Shown in pieces: positions 49,639 through 61,915 of a stretch of 64,000 nt of DNA; position 1 is the first letter of the stretch, and each line of letters starts with the position of its first letter. The stretch spans positions 49,397,631 to 49,461,630 of the forward strand of contig OX377206.1 of assembly GCA_947396885.1 (NCBI GenBank), written 5' to 3'. The position numbers and the translations under genes were made by a program. The stretch is from Heligmosomoides polygyrus polygyrus. Lineage: Eukaryota; Nematoda; Chromadorea; Rhabditida; Heligmosomidae. The notes under the pieces are model-generated. The model was given only the letters and a program-made list of their open reading frames with translations. It searched no databases and was not told the origin of the DNA.

Positions 49639-50432
49639 GACACTGGGTGAGAAAGGATCACCAGCTGGGTTGCGCTTCGTTCTTAGCGTGGCCAGCTATA
49701 CCCTATTCCGGAATGCCAGGCCTAGCCCGCGACTCTGGTGGAGGAAGGACCAACAACTAGGTTGGGCTACGTTCCTAGCGTGGCCAGCCGTACTCGAAGC
49801 CGGAATGCCTGGTGTGGTCCGCTCGTCCAGCGTTAGGTGCCGGCGAAGTCGAAGACTGACGCTGGGTGAGGAATTATTACCAGATAGGTTGCGCTTCGTT
49901 CTTAGCGTGGCCAGCCATACTCAGAGCCGGAATGACTGGTGTGGTCCGCAGGTTCAGCCTCAGGGAGCTGCGAAGCCAACGACTGAGGCTGGGTGAGGAA
50001 ATATCACCAGATAGGTTGGGCTACGTTCCTAGCCTGGCCAGCCATACTCGAAGCCGGAATGCCTGGTGTGGTCCGCTCGCCCACCGTTAGGTGCTGGCGA
50101 AGTCGACGACTGACGCTGGGTGAGGAATTATCACCAGATAGGTTGGGCTACGTTCCTAGCGTGGCCATCCATACTCGAAGCCGGAATGCCTGGTGTGGTC
50201 CGCTCGTCCAGCTTTAGGTGGCGGCGAAGCCGACGACTGAGGCTGGGTGAGAAAGGATCACCAGCTGGGTTGCGCTACGTTCTTAGCGTGGCCAGCCATA
50301 CCCTATGTCGGAATGCCTGGCCTAGCCCGCGACACTGGTGGAGGAAGGACCAACAACTAGGCTGGGGCTACTTTCCTAGCGTGGCCAGCCATGCTCGAAG
50401 CTGGCGAAGCCGCCAAACCTGGCGTGGCCCGC
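49638..50432 (+). repeat. Mosaic stretch with a 137-bp unit
   Basis: It includes a hybrid L near 49870 whose head GAGGAATTATTACC is joined to the S-type TTGCGCTTCGTTCTTAGCG, a unit with GGCCATCCATAC near 50165, the wobble-pair hairpin tail (50208-50246) and the 137-bp unit 50341-50477. Confidence 0.85.
50208..50246 (+). other. Tail hairpin, intermediate form with wobble pairs
   Basis: The left arm CCAGCTTTAG (50208-50217) faces CTGAGGCTGG (50237-50246). All ten positions still pair, with T-G at pairs 6 and 8. The inner stem is perfect, CGGC with GCCG around GAA. The right arm is that of the type-2 tail while the left arm is closer to the standard tail. Copies of this tail recur from about 50.5 to 61.4 kb. 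Confidence 0.65.
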
Positions 50433-52105
50433 ACATCCAGCGTTAGGTGCCGGCGAAGTCGACGACTGACGCTGGGTGAGGAATTATCACCAGATAGGTT
50501 GGGCTTCGTTCCTAGCCTGGCCAGCCATACTCGAAGCCGGAATGCCTGGTGTGGTCCGCTCGTCCAGCTTTAGGTGGCGGCGAAGCCGACGACTGAGGCT
50601 GGGTGAGGAAATATCACCAGATAGGTTGGGCTACGTTCCTAGCCTGGCCAGCCATACTCGAAGCCGGAATGCCTGGTGTGGTCCGCTCGCCCACCGTTAG
50701 GTGCCGGCGAAGTCGACGACTGACGCTGGGTGAGGAATTATCACCAGATAGCTTGGGCTACGTTCCTAGCGTGGCCAGACATACTCAAAGCCGGAATGAC
50801 TGGTGTGGTCCGCAGGTTCAGCCTCAGGGAGCTGCGAAGCCAACGACTGAGGCTGGGTGAGGAAATATCACCAGATAGGTTGGGCTACGTTCCTAGCCTG
50901 GCCAGCCATACTCGAAGCCGGAATGCCTGGTGTGGTCCGCTCGCCCACCGTTAGGTGCCGGCGAAGTCGACGACTGACGCTGGGTGAGGAATTATCACCA
51001 GATAGCTTGGGCTACGTTCCTAGCGTGGCCAGACCTACTCAAAGCCGGAATGACTGGTGTGGTCCGCAGGTTCAGCCTCAGGGAGCTGAGAAGCCAACGA
51101 CTGAGGCTGGGTGAGAAAGGATCACCAGCTGGGTTGCGCTTCGTTCTAAGCGTGGCCAGCCATACCCTATGTCGGAATGCCTGGCCTAGCCCGCGACACT
51201 GGTGGAGGAAGGACCAACAACTAGGTTGGGCTACGTTCCTAGCGTGGCCAGCCATACTCGAAGCCGGAATGACTGGTGTGGTCCGCAGGTTCAGCCTCGG
51301 GGAGCTGCGAAGCCAACGACTGAGGCTGGGTGAGGAAATATCACCAGATAGGTTGGGCTACGTTCCTAGCCTGACCAGCCATACTCGAAGCCGGAATGCC
51401 TGGTGTGGTCCGCACTTCCAGCGTGAGGTGCCGGTGAAGCCGACGGGTGACGCTGGGTGAGGAATTATTACCAGATAGGTTGGGCTACGTTCCTAGCCTG
51501 GCCAGCCATACTCGAAGCCGGAATGCCTGGTGTGGTCCGCACGTCCAGCGTTAGGTGCCGGCGAAGTCGACGACTGACGCTGGGTGAGAAAGGATCACCA
51601 GCTGGGTTGCGCTTCGTTCTTAGCGTGGCCAGCTATACCCTATTCCGGAATGCCAGGCCTAGCCCGCGACTCTGGTGGAGGAAGGACCAACAACTAGGTT
51701 GGGCTACGTTCCTAGCGTGGCCAGCCATACTCGAAGCCGGAATGCCTGGTGTGGTCCGCACGTCCAGCGTTAGGTGCCGGCGAAGTCGACGACTGACGCT
51801 GGGTGAGAAAGGATCACCAGCTGGGTTGCGCTTCGTTCTTAGCGTGGCCAGCCATACCCTATTCCGGAATGCCTGGCCTAGCCCGCGACTCTCGTGGAGG
51901 AAGGACCAACAACTAGGTTGGGCTACGTTCCTAGCGTGGCCAGCCATACTCGAAGCCGGAATGCCTGGTGTGGTCCGCACTTCCAGCGTGAGGTGCCGGT
52001 GAAGCCGACGGGTGACGCTGGGTGAGGAATTATTACCAGATAGGTTGGGCTACGTTCCTAGCCTGGCCAGCCATACTCGAAGCCGGAATGCCTGGTGTGG
52101 TCCGC
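50433..52105 (+). repeat. 1,673-bp tandem duplication, copy 1
   Basis: The repeat period is 1,673 bp, which equals eleven L plus three S. Private marks are GACCTACTC (51033), GAGCTGAGAAG (near 51085), GTTCTAAGCG (near 51144), CCTGACCAGCC (near 51371) and GACGGGTGACG (near 51443), all present again 1,673 bp later. I saw no difference between the two copies. Confidence 0.9.
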
Positions 52106-53815
52106 ACGTCCAGCGTTAGGTGCCGGCGAAGTCGACGACTGACGCTGGGTGAGGAATTATCACCAGATAGGTTGGGCTTCGTTCCTAGCCTGGCCAGCCA
52201 TACTCGAAGCCGGAATGCCTGGTGTGGTCCGCTCGTCCAGCTTTAGGTGGCGGCGAAGCCGACGACTGAGGCTGGGTGAGGAAATATCACCAGATAGGTT
52301 GGGCTACGTTCCTAGCCTGGCCAGCCATACTCGAAGCCGGAATGCCTGGTGTGGTCCGCTCGCCCACCGTTAGGTGCCGGCGAAGTCGACGACTGACGCT
52401 GGGTGAGGAATTATCACCAGATAGCTTGGGCTACGTTCCTAGCGTGGCCAGACATACTCAAAGCCGGAATGACTGGTGTGGTCCGCAGGTTCAGCCTCAG
52501 GGAGCTGCGAAGCCAACGACTGAGGCTGGGTGAGGAAATATCACCAGATAGGTTGGGCTACGTTCCTAGCCTGGCCAGCCATACTCGAAGCCGGAATGCC
52601 TGGTGTGGTCCGCTCGCCCACCGTTAGGTGCCGGCGAAGTCGACGACTGACGCTGGGTGAGGAATTATCACCAGATAGCTTGGGCTACGTTCCTAGCGTG
52701 GCCAGACCTACTCAAAGCCGGAATGACTGGTGTGGTCCGCAGGTTCAGCCTCAGGGAGCTGAGAAGCCAACGACTGAGGCTGGGTGAGAAAGGATCACCA
52801 GCTGGGTTGCGCTTCGTTCTAAGCGTGGCCAGCCATACCCTATGTCGGAATGCCTGGCCTAGCCCGCGACACTGGTGGAGGAAGGACCAACAACTAGGTT
52901 GGGCTACGTTCCTAGCGTGGCCAGCCATACTCGAAGCCGGAATGACTGGTGTGGTCCGCAGGTTCAGCCTCGGGGAGCTGCGAAGCCAACGACTGAGGCT
53001 GGGTGAGGAAATATCACCAGATAGGTTGGGCTACGTTCCTAGCCTGACCAGCCATACTCGAAGCCGGAATGCCTGGTGTGGTCCGCACTTCCAGCGTGAG
53101 GTGCCGGTGAAGCCGACGGGTGACGCTGGGTGAGGAATTATTACCAGATAGGTTGGGCTACGTTCCTAGCCTGGCCAGCCATACTCGAAGCCGGAATGCC
53201 TGGTGTGGTCCGCACGTCCAGCGTTAGGTGCCGGCGAAGTCGACGACTGACGCTGGGTGAGAAAGGATCACCAGCTGGGTTGCGCTTCGTTCTTAGCGTG
53301 GCCAGCTATACCCTATTCCGGAATGCCAGGCCTAGCCCGCGACTCTGGTGGAGGAAGGACCAACAACTAGGTTGGGCTACGTTCCTAGCGTGGCCAGCCA
53401 TACTCGAAGCCGGAATGCCTGGTGTGGTCCGCACGTCCAGCGTTAGGTGCCGGCGAAGTCGACGACTGACGCTGGGTGAGAAAGGATCACCAGCTGGGTT
53501 GCGCTTCGTTCTTAGCGTGGCCAGCCATACCCTATTCCGGAATGCCTGGCCTAGCCCGCGACTCTCGTGGAGGAAGGACCAACAACTAGGTTGGGCTACG
53601 TTCCTAGCGTGGCCAGCCATACTCGAAGCCGGAATGCCTGGTGTGGTCCGCACTTCCAGCGTGAGGTGCCGGTGAAGCCGACGGGTGACGCTGGGTGAGG
53701 AATTATTACCAGATAGGTTGGGCTACGTTCCTAGCCTGGCCAGCCATACTCGAAGCCGGAATGCCTGGTGTGGTCCGCACGTCCAGCGTTAGGTGCCGGC
53801 GAAGTCGACGACTGA
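52106..53815 (+). repeat. 1,673-bp tandem duplication, copy 2
   Basis: This is a directly adjacent second copy of 50433-52105. It ends in a tail reading GACTGACACGGGTGAG near 53812, where sequence departs from copy 1. The absence of visible differences over 1.67 kb suggests either very recent duplication or an assembly duplication. Confidence 0.9.
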
Positions 53816-55495
53816 CACGGGTGAGAAAGGATCACCAGCTGGGTTGCGCTTCGTTCTTAGCGTGGCCAGCTATACCCTATTCCGGAATGCCAGGCCTAGC
53901 CCGCGACTCTGGTGGAGGAAGGACCAACAACTAGGTTGGGCTACGTTCCTAGCGTGGCCAGCCATACTCGAAGCCGGAATGCCTGGTGTGGTCCGCACGT
54001 CCAGCGTTAGGTGCCGGCGAAGTCGACGACTGACGCTGGGTGAGAAAGGATCACCAGCTGGGTTGCGCTTCGTTCTTAGCGTGGCCAGCCATACCCTATT
54101 CCGGAATGCCTGGCCTAGCCCGCGACTCTCGTGGAGGAAGGACCAACAACTAGGTTGGGCTACGTTCCTAGCGTGGCCAGCCATACTCGAAGCCGGAATG
54201 CCTGGTGTGGTCCGCACTTCCAGCGTGAGGTGCCGGTGAAGCCGACGAGTGACGCTTGGTGAGGAATTATTACCAGATAGGTTGGGCTACGTTCCTAGCG
54301 TGGCCAGCCATACTCGAAGCCGGAATGACTGGCGTGGTCCGCAGGTCCAGCGTTAGGTGCCGGTGAAGTCGACGACTGACGCTGGGTGAGGAATTATTAC
54401 CAGATAGGTTGGGCTACGTTCGTAGCGTGGCCAGACATACTCAAAGCCGGAATGACTGGTGTGGTCCGCAGGTTCAGCCTCAGGGAGCTGCGAAGCCAAC
54501 GACTGAGGCTGGGTGAGGAATTATTACCAGATAGGTTGGGCTACGTTCCTAGCGTGGCCAGCCATACTCGAAGCCGGAATGCCTGGTGTGGTCCGCACGT
54601 CCAGCGTTAGGTGCCGGCGAAGTCGACGACTGACGCTGGGTGAGAAAGGATCACCAGCTGGGTTGCGCTTCGTTCTTAGCGTGGCCAGCTATACCCTATT
54701 CCGGAATGCCAGGCCTAGCCCGCGACTCTGGTGGAGGAAGGACCAACAACTAGGTTGGGCTACGTTCCTAGCGTGGCCAGCCATACTCGAAGCCGGAATG
54801 CCTGGTGTGGTCCGCACGTCCAGCGTTAGGTGCCGGCGAAGTCGACGACTGACGCTGGGTGAGAAAGGATCACCAGCTGGGTTGCGCTTCGTTCTTAGCG
54901 TGGCCAGCCATACTCAAAGCCGGAATGACTGGTGTGGTCCGCAGGTTCAGCCTCAGGGAGCTGCGAAGCCAACGACTGAGGCTGGTTGAGGAAATATCAC
55001 CAGATAGGTTGGGCTACGTTCCTAGCCTGGCCAGCCATACTCGAAGCCGGAATGCCTGGCCTAGCCCGCGACTCTCGTGGAGGAAGGACCAACAACTAGG
55101 TTGCGCTACGTTCCTAGCGTGGCCAGCCATACCCTATGCCGGAATGCCTGGCCTAGCCCGCGACTCTGGTGGAGGAAGGACCAACAACTAGGTTGGGCTA
55201 CGTTCCTAGCGTGGCCAGCCATACCCTATGCCGGAATGCCTGGCCTAGCCCGCGACTCTGGTGGAGGAAGGACCAACAACTAGGTTGGGCTACGTTCCTA
55301 GCGTGGCCAGCCATACTCGAAGCCGGAATGACTGGCGTGGTCGGCAGGTCCAGCGTTAGGTGCCGGTGAAGTCGACGACTGACGCTGGGTGAGGAATTAT
55401 TACCAGATAGGTTGGGCTACGTTCCTAGCCTAGCCAGCAATACTCGAAGCCGGAATGCCTGGTGTGGTCCGCACGTCCAGCGTTAGGTGCCGGCG
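53815..55495 (+). repeat. L/S mosaic stretch
   Basis: It has S-L dimers, a unit end GACGCTTGGTGAGG near 54250 that recurs near 63106, and a run of three consecutive S units from 54988. An L near 55430 has CCTAGCCAGCAATAC. Confidence 0.85.
54988..55263 (+). repeat. Three consecutive S monomers
   Basis: Units 54988-55079, 55080-55171 and 55172-55263 are all 92 bp. This is rare because S normally alternates with L. The first has an L-type head and core; the other two carry CCCTATGCC and CTCTGGTG. The second and third are nearly identical, which suggests a local one-unit duplication. Confidence 0.88.
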
Positions 55496-55499
55496 AAGT

Positions 55500-56699
55500 C
55501 GACGACTGACGCTGGGTGAGGAATTATCACCAGATAGGTTGGGCTACGTTCCTAGCGTGGCCAGCCATACTCGAAGCCGGAATGCCTGGTGTGGTCCGCT
55601 CGTCCAGCTTTAGGTGGCGGCGAAGCCGACGACTGAGGCTGGGTGAGAAAGGATCACCAGCTGGGTTGCGCTTCGTTCTAAGCGTGGCCAGCCATACATT
55701 ATGTCGGAATGCCTGGCCTAGCCCGCGACACTGGTGGAGGAAGGACCAACAACTAGGTTGGGCTACGTTCCTAGCGTGGCCAGCCATACTCGAAGCCGGA
55801 ATGACTGGTGTGGTCCGCACTTCCAGGGTGAGGTGCCGGTTAAGCCGACGAGTGACGCTGGGTGAGGAATTATTACCAGATAGGTTGGGCTACGTTCCTA
55901 GCGTGGCCAGCCATACTCGAAGCCGGAATGACTGGCGTGGTCCGCAGGTCCAGCGTTAGGTGCCGTTGAAGTCGACGACTGACGCTGGGTGAGGAATTAT
56001 TACCAGATAGGTTGGGCTACGTTCCTAGCGTGGCCAGACATACTCAAAGCCGGAATGACTGGTGTGGTCCGCAGGTTCAGCCTCAGGGAGCTGCGAAGCC
56101 AACGACTGAGGCTGGGTGAGGAATTATTACCAGATAGGTTGGGCTACGTTCCTAGCCTGGCCAGCCATACTCGAAGCCGGAATGCCTGGTGTGGTCCGCA
56201 CGTCCAGCGTTAGGTGACGGCGAAGTCGACGACTGACGCTGGGTGAGAAAGGATCACCAGCTGGGTTGCGCTTCGTTCTTAGCGTGGCCAGCTATACCCT
56301 ATTCCGGAATGCCAGGCCTAGCCCGCGACTCTGTTGGAGGAAGGACCAACAACTAGGTTGGGCTACGTTCCTAGCGTGGCCAGCCATACTCGAAGCCGGA
56401 ATGCCTCGTGTGGTCCGCACGTCCAGCGTTAGGTGCCGGCGAAGTCGACGATTGACGCTGGGTGAGAAAGGATCACCAGCTGGGTTGCGCTTCGTTCTTA
56501 GCGTGGCCAGCCATACTCAGAGCCGGAATGACTGGTGTGGTCCGCAGGTTCAGCCTCAGGGAGCTGCGAAGCCAACGACTGAGGCTGGGTGAGGAAATAT
56601 CACCAGATAGGTTGGGCTACGTTCCTAGCCTGGCCAGCCATACTCGAAGCCGGAATGCCTGGTGTGGTCCGCTCGCCCACCGTTAGGTGCTGGCGAAGT
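55500..56699 (+). repeat. 1,200-bp tandem duplication, copy 1
   Basis: The period is 1,200 bp, equal to eight L plus two S. Private marks shared with copy 2 are CATACATTATG (55693/56893), TTCCAGGGTGAGG, CCGGTTAAGCC, GCCGTTGAAG, GACTCTGTTGG (near 56328/57528), AGGTGACGG and GACGATTGACG. This copy alone has GCCTCGTGTGG near 56407. Confidence 0.9.
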
Positions 56700-57899
56700 C
56701 GACGACTGACGCTGGGTGAGGAATTATCACCAGATAGGTTGGGCTACGTTCCTAGCGTGGCCAGCCATACTCGAAGCCGGAATGCCTGGTGTGGTCCGCT
56801 CGTCCAGCTTTAGGTGGCGGCGAAGCCGACGACTGAGGCTGGGTGAGAAAGGATCACCAGCTGGGTTGCGCTTCGTTCTAAGCGTGGCCAGCCATACATT
56901 ATGTCGGAATGCCTGGCCTAGCCCGCGACACTGGTGGAGGAAGGACCAACAACTAGGTTGGGCTACGTTCCTAGCGTGGCCAGCCATACTCGAAGCCGGA
57001 ATGACTGGTGTGGTCCGCACTTCCAGGGTGAGGTGCCGGTTAAGCCGACGAGTGACGCTGGGTGAGGAATTATTACCAGATAGGTTGGGCTACGTTCCTA
57101 GCGTGGCCAGCCATACTCGAAGCCGGAATGACTGGCGTGGTCCGCAGGTCCAGCGTTAGGTGCCGTTGAAGTCGACGACTGACGCTGGGTGAGGAATTAT
57201 TACCAGATAGGTTGGGCTACGTTCCTAGCGTGGCCAGACATACTCAAAGCCGGAATGACTGGTGTGGTCCGCAGGTTCAGCCTCAGGGAGCTGCGAAGCC
57301 AACGACTGAGGCTGGGTGAGGAATTATTACCAGATAGGTTGGGCTACGTTCCTAGCCTGGCCAGCCATACTCGAAGCCGGAATGCCTGGTGTGGTCCGCA
57401 CGTCCAGCGTTAGGTGACGGCGAAGTCGACGACTGACGCTGGGTGAGAAAGGATCACCAGCTGGGTTGCGCTTCGTTCTTAGCGTGGCCAGCTATACCCT
57501 ATTCCGGAATGCCAGGCCTAGCCCGCGACTCTGTTGGAGGAAGGACCAACAACTAGGTTGGGCTACGTTCCTAGCGTGGCCAGCCATACTCGAAGCCGGA
57601 ATGCCTGGTGTGGTCCGCACGTCCAGCGTTAGGTGCCGGCGAAGTCGACGATTGACGCTGGGTGAGAAAGGATCACCAGCTGGGTTGCGCTTCGTTCTTA
57701 GCGTGGCCAGCCATACTCAGAGCCGGAATGACTGGTGTGGTCCGCAGGTTCAGCCTCAGGGAGCTGCGAAGCCAACGACTGAGGCTGGGTGAGGAAATAT
57801 CACCAGATAGGTTGGGCTACGTTCCTAGCCTGGCCAGCCATACTCGAAGCCGGAATGCCTGGTGTGGTCCGCTCGCCCACCGTTAGGTGCTGGCGAAGT
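56700..57899 (+). repeat. 1,200-bp tandem duplication, copy 2
   Basis: This is the second copy of 55500-56699, differing at 57607 (GCCTGGTGTGG). A partial third copy continues to about 58068, where an S unit reads TTGCGCTACG instead of TTGCGCTTCG. Confidence 0.9.
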
Positions 57900-58940
57900 C
57901 GACGACTGACGCTGGGTGAGGAATTATCACCAGATAGGTTGGGCTACGTTCCTAGCGTGGCCAGCCATACTCGAAGCCGGAATGCCTGGTGTGGTCCGCT
58001 CGTCCAGCTTTAGGTGGCGGCGAAGCCGACGACTGAGGCTGGGTGAGAAAGGATCACCAGCTGGGTTGCGCTACGTTCTTAGCGTGGCCAGCCATACCCT
58101 ATGTCGGAATGCCTGGCCTAGCCCGCGACACTGGTGGAGGAAGGACCAACAACTAGGCTGGGGCTACTTTCCTAGCGTGGCCAGCCATGCTCGAAGCTGG
58201 CGAAGCCGCCAAACCTGGCGTGGCCCGCACATCCAGCGTTAGGTGCCGGCGAAGTCGACGACTGACGCTGGGTGAGGAATTATCACCAGATAGGTTGGGC
58301 TTCGTTCCTAGCCTGGCCAGCCATACTCGAAGCCGGAATGCCTGGTGTTGTCCGCTCGTCCAGCTTTAGGTGGCGGCGAAGCCGACGACTGAGGCTGGGT
58401 GAGGAAATATCACCAGATAGGTTGGGCTACGTTCCTAGCCTGGCCAGCCATACTCGAAGCCGGAATGCCTGTTGTGGTCCGCTCGCCCACCGTTAGGTGC
58501 CGGCGAAGTCGACGACTGACGCTGGGTGAGGAATTATCACCAGATAGCTTGGGCTACGTTCCTAGCGTGGCCAGACATACTCAAAGCCGGAATGACTGGT
58601 GTGGTCCGCAGGTTCAGCCTCAGGGAGCTGCGAAGCCAACGACTGAGGCTGGGTGAGGAAATATCACCAGATAGGTTGGGCTACGTTCCTAGCCTGGCCA
58701 GCCATACTCGAAGCCGGAATGCCTGGTGTGGTCCGCTCGCCCACCGTTAGGTGCCGGCGAAGTCGACGACTGACGCTGGGTGAGGAATTATCACCAGATA
58801 GCTTGGGCTACGTTCCTAGCGTGGCCAGACATACTCAAAGCCGGAATGACTGGTGTGGTCCGCAGGTTCAGCCTCAGGGAGCTGAGAAGCCAACGACTGA
58901 GGCTGGGTGAGAAAGGATCACCAGCTGGGTTGCGCTTCGT
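57575..58940 (+). repeat. 2,975-bp-spaced duplication, copy A
   Basis: It matches about 60550-61915, including a 137-bp unit (58137/61112), TGGTGTTGTCC (58343/61318) and GCCTGTTGTGGTCCGCTCG (near 58467/61442). Parts also match 50.3-51.1 kb at offset 7,796 without these two changes. Confidence 0.87.
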
Positions 58941-60550
58941 TCTAAGCGTGGCCAGCCATACCCTATGTCGGAATGCCTGGCCTAGCCCGCGACACTGGTG
59001 GAGGAAGGACCAACAACTAGGTTGGGCTACGTTCCTAGCGTGGCCAGCCATACTCGAAGCCGGAATGACTGGTGTGGTCCGCAGGTTCAGCCTCGGAGAG
59101 CTGCGAAGCCAACGACTGAGGCTGGGTGAGGAAATATCACCAGATAGGTTGGGCTACGTTCCTAGCCTGACCAGCCATACTCGAAGCCGGAATGCCTGGT
59201 GTGGTCCGCACTTCCAGCGTGAGGTGCCGGTGAAGCCGACGACTGACGCTGGGTGAGGAATTATTACCAGATAGGTTGGGCTACGTTCCTAGCCTGGCCA
59301 GCCATACTCGAAGCCGGAATGCCTGGTGTGGTCCGCACGTCCAGCGTTAGGTGCCGGCGAAGTCGACGACTGACGCTGGGTGAGAAAGGATCACCAGCTG
59401 GGTTGCGCTTCGTTCTTAGCGTGGCCAGCTATACCCTATTCCGGAATGCCAGGCCTAGCCCGCGACTCTGGTGGAGGAAGGACCAACAACTAGGTTGGGC
59501 TACGTTCCTAGCGTGGCCAGCCATACTCGAAGCCGGAATGCCTGGTGTGGTCCGCACGTCCAGCGTTAGGTGCCGGCGAAGTCGACGACTGACGCTGGGT
59601 GAGAAAGGATCACCAGCTGGGTTGCGCTTCGTTCTTAGCGTGGCCAGCCATACCCTATTCCGGAATGCCTGGCCTAGCCCGCGACTCTCGTGGAGGAAGG
59701 ACCAACAACTAGGTTGGGCTACGTTCCTAGCGTGGCCAGCCATACTCGAAGCCGGAATGCCTGGTGTGGTCCGCACTTCCAGCGTGAGGTGCCGGTGAAG
59801 CCGACGGGTGACGCTGGGTGAGGAATTATTACCAGATAGGTTGGGCTACGTTCCTAGCCTGGCCAGCCATACTCGAAGCCGGAATGCCTGGTGTGGTCCG
59901 CACGTCCAGCGTTAGGTGCCGGCGAAGTCGACGACTGACGCTGGGTGAGAAAGGATCACCAGCTGGGTTGCGCTTCGTTCTTAGCGTGGCCAGCTATACC
60001 CTATTCCGGAATGCCAGGCCTAGCCCGCGACACTGGTGGAGGAAGGACCAACAACTAGGTTGGGCTACGTTCCTAGCGTGGCCAGCCATACTCGAAGCCG
60101 GAATGACTGGTGTGGTCCGCAGGTTCAGCCTCAGGGAGCTGCGAAGCCAACGACTGAGGCTGGGTGAGGAAATATCACCAGATAGGTTGGGCTACGTTCC
60201 TAGCCTGGCCAGCCATACTCGAAGCCGGAATGCCTGGTGTGGTCCGCTCGCCCACCGTTAGGTGCCGGCGAAGTCGACGACTGACGCTGGGTGAGGAATT
60301 ATCACCAGATAGCTTGGGCTACGTTCCTAGCGTGGCCAGACATACTCAAAGCCGGAATGACTGGTGTGGTCCGCAGGTTCAGCCTCAGGGAGCTGAGAAG
60401 CCAACGACTGAGGCTGGGTGAGAAAGGATCACCAGCTGGGTTGCGCTTCGTTCTAAGCGTGGCCAGCCATACCCTATGTCGGAATGCCTGGCCTAGCCCG
60501 CGACACTGGTGGAGGAAGGACCAACAACTAGGTTGGGCTACGTTCCTAGC
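58940..60550 (+). repeat. Relative of the 1,673-bp repeat
   Basis: From about 58.8 to 59.85 kb the unit order follows 51.0-52.05 kb (offset 7,796), including GTTCTAAGCG, CCTGACCAGCC and GACGGGTGACG. It differs by CTCGGAGAGCTG near 59094 and CCGACGACTG near 59236. Confidence 0.85.
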
Positions 60551-61915
60551 GTGGCCAGCCATACTCGAAGCCGGAATGCCTGGTGTGGTCCGCACGTCCA
60601 GCGTTAGGTGCCGGCGAAGTCGACGATTGACGCTGGGTGAGAAAGGATCACCAGCTGGGTTGCGCTTCGTTCTTAGCGTGGCCAGCCATACTCAGAGCCG
60701 GAATGACTGGTGTGGTCCGCAGGTTCAGCCTCAGGGAGCTGCGAAGCCAACGACTGAGGCTGGGTGAGGAAATATCACCAGATAGGTTGGGCTACGTTCC
60801 TAGCCTGGCCAGCCATACTCGAAGCCGGAATGCCTGGTGTGGTCCGCTCGCCCACCGTTAGGTGCTGGCGAAGTCGACGACTGACGCTGGGTGAGGAATT
60901 ATCACCAGATAGGTTGGGCTACGTTCCTAGCGTGGCCAGCCATACTCGAAGCCGGAATGCCTGGTGTGGTCCGCTCGTCCAGCTTTAGGTGGCGGCGAAG
61001 CCGACGACTGAGGCTGGGTGAGAAAGGATCACCAGCTGGGTTGCGCTACGTTCTTAGCGTGGCCAGCCATACCCTATGTCGGAATGCCTGGCCTAGCCCG
61101 CGACACTGGTGGAGGAAGGACCAACAACTAGGCTGGGGCTACTTTCCTAGCGTGGCCAGCCATGCTCGAAGCTGGCGAAGCCGCCAAACCTGGCGTGGCC
61201 CGCACATCCAGCGTTAGGTGCCGGCGAAGTCGACGACTGACGCTGGGTGAGGAATTATCACCAGATAGGTTGGGCTTCGTTCCTAGCCTGGCCAGCCATA
61301 CTCGAAGCCGGAATGCCTGGTGTTGTCCGCTCGTCCAGCTTTAGGTGGCGGCGAAGCCGACGACTGAGGCTGGGTGAGGAAATATCACCAGATAGGTTGG
61401 GCTACGTTCCTAGCCTGGCCAGCCATACTCGAAGCCGGAATGCCTGTTGTGGTCCGCTCGCCCACCGTTAGGTGCCGGCGAAGTCGACGACTGACGCTGG
61501 GTGAGGAATTATCACCAGATAGCTTGGGCTACGTTCCTAGCGTGGCCAGACATACTCAAAGCCGGAATGACTGGTGTGGTCCGCAGGTTCAGCCTCAGGG
61601 AGCTGCGAAGCCAACGACTGAGGCTGGGTGAGGAAATATCACCAGATAGGTTGGGCTACGTTCCTAGCCTGGCCAGCCATACTCGAAGCCGGAATGCCTG
61701 GTGTGGTCCGCTCGCCCACCGTTAGGTGCCGGCGAAGTCGACGACTGACGCTGGGTGAGGAATTATCACCAGATAGCTTGGGCTACGTTCCTAGCGTGGC
61801 CAGACATACTCAAAGCCGGAATGACTGGTGTGGTCCGCAGGTTCAGCCTCAGGGAGCTGAGAAGCCAACGACTGAGGCTGGGTGAGAAAGGATCACCAGC
61901 TGGGTTGCGCTTCGT
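60550..61915 (+). repeat. 2,975-bp-spaced duplication, copy B
   Basis: This is the second copy of 57575-58940. It ends where an S unit reads GTTCTTAGCG with CTATACCC instead of GTTCTAAGCG with CCATACCC. Confidence 0.87.
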
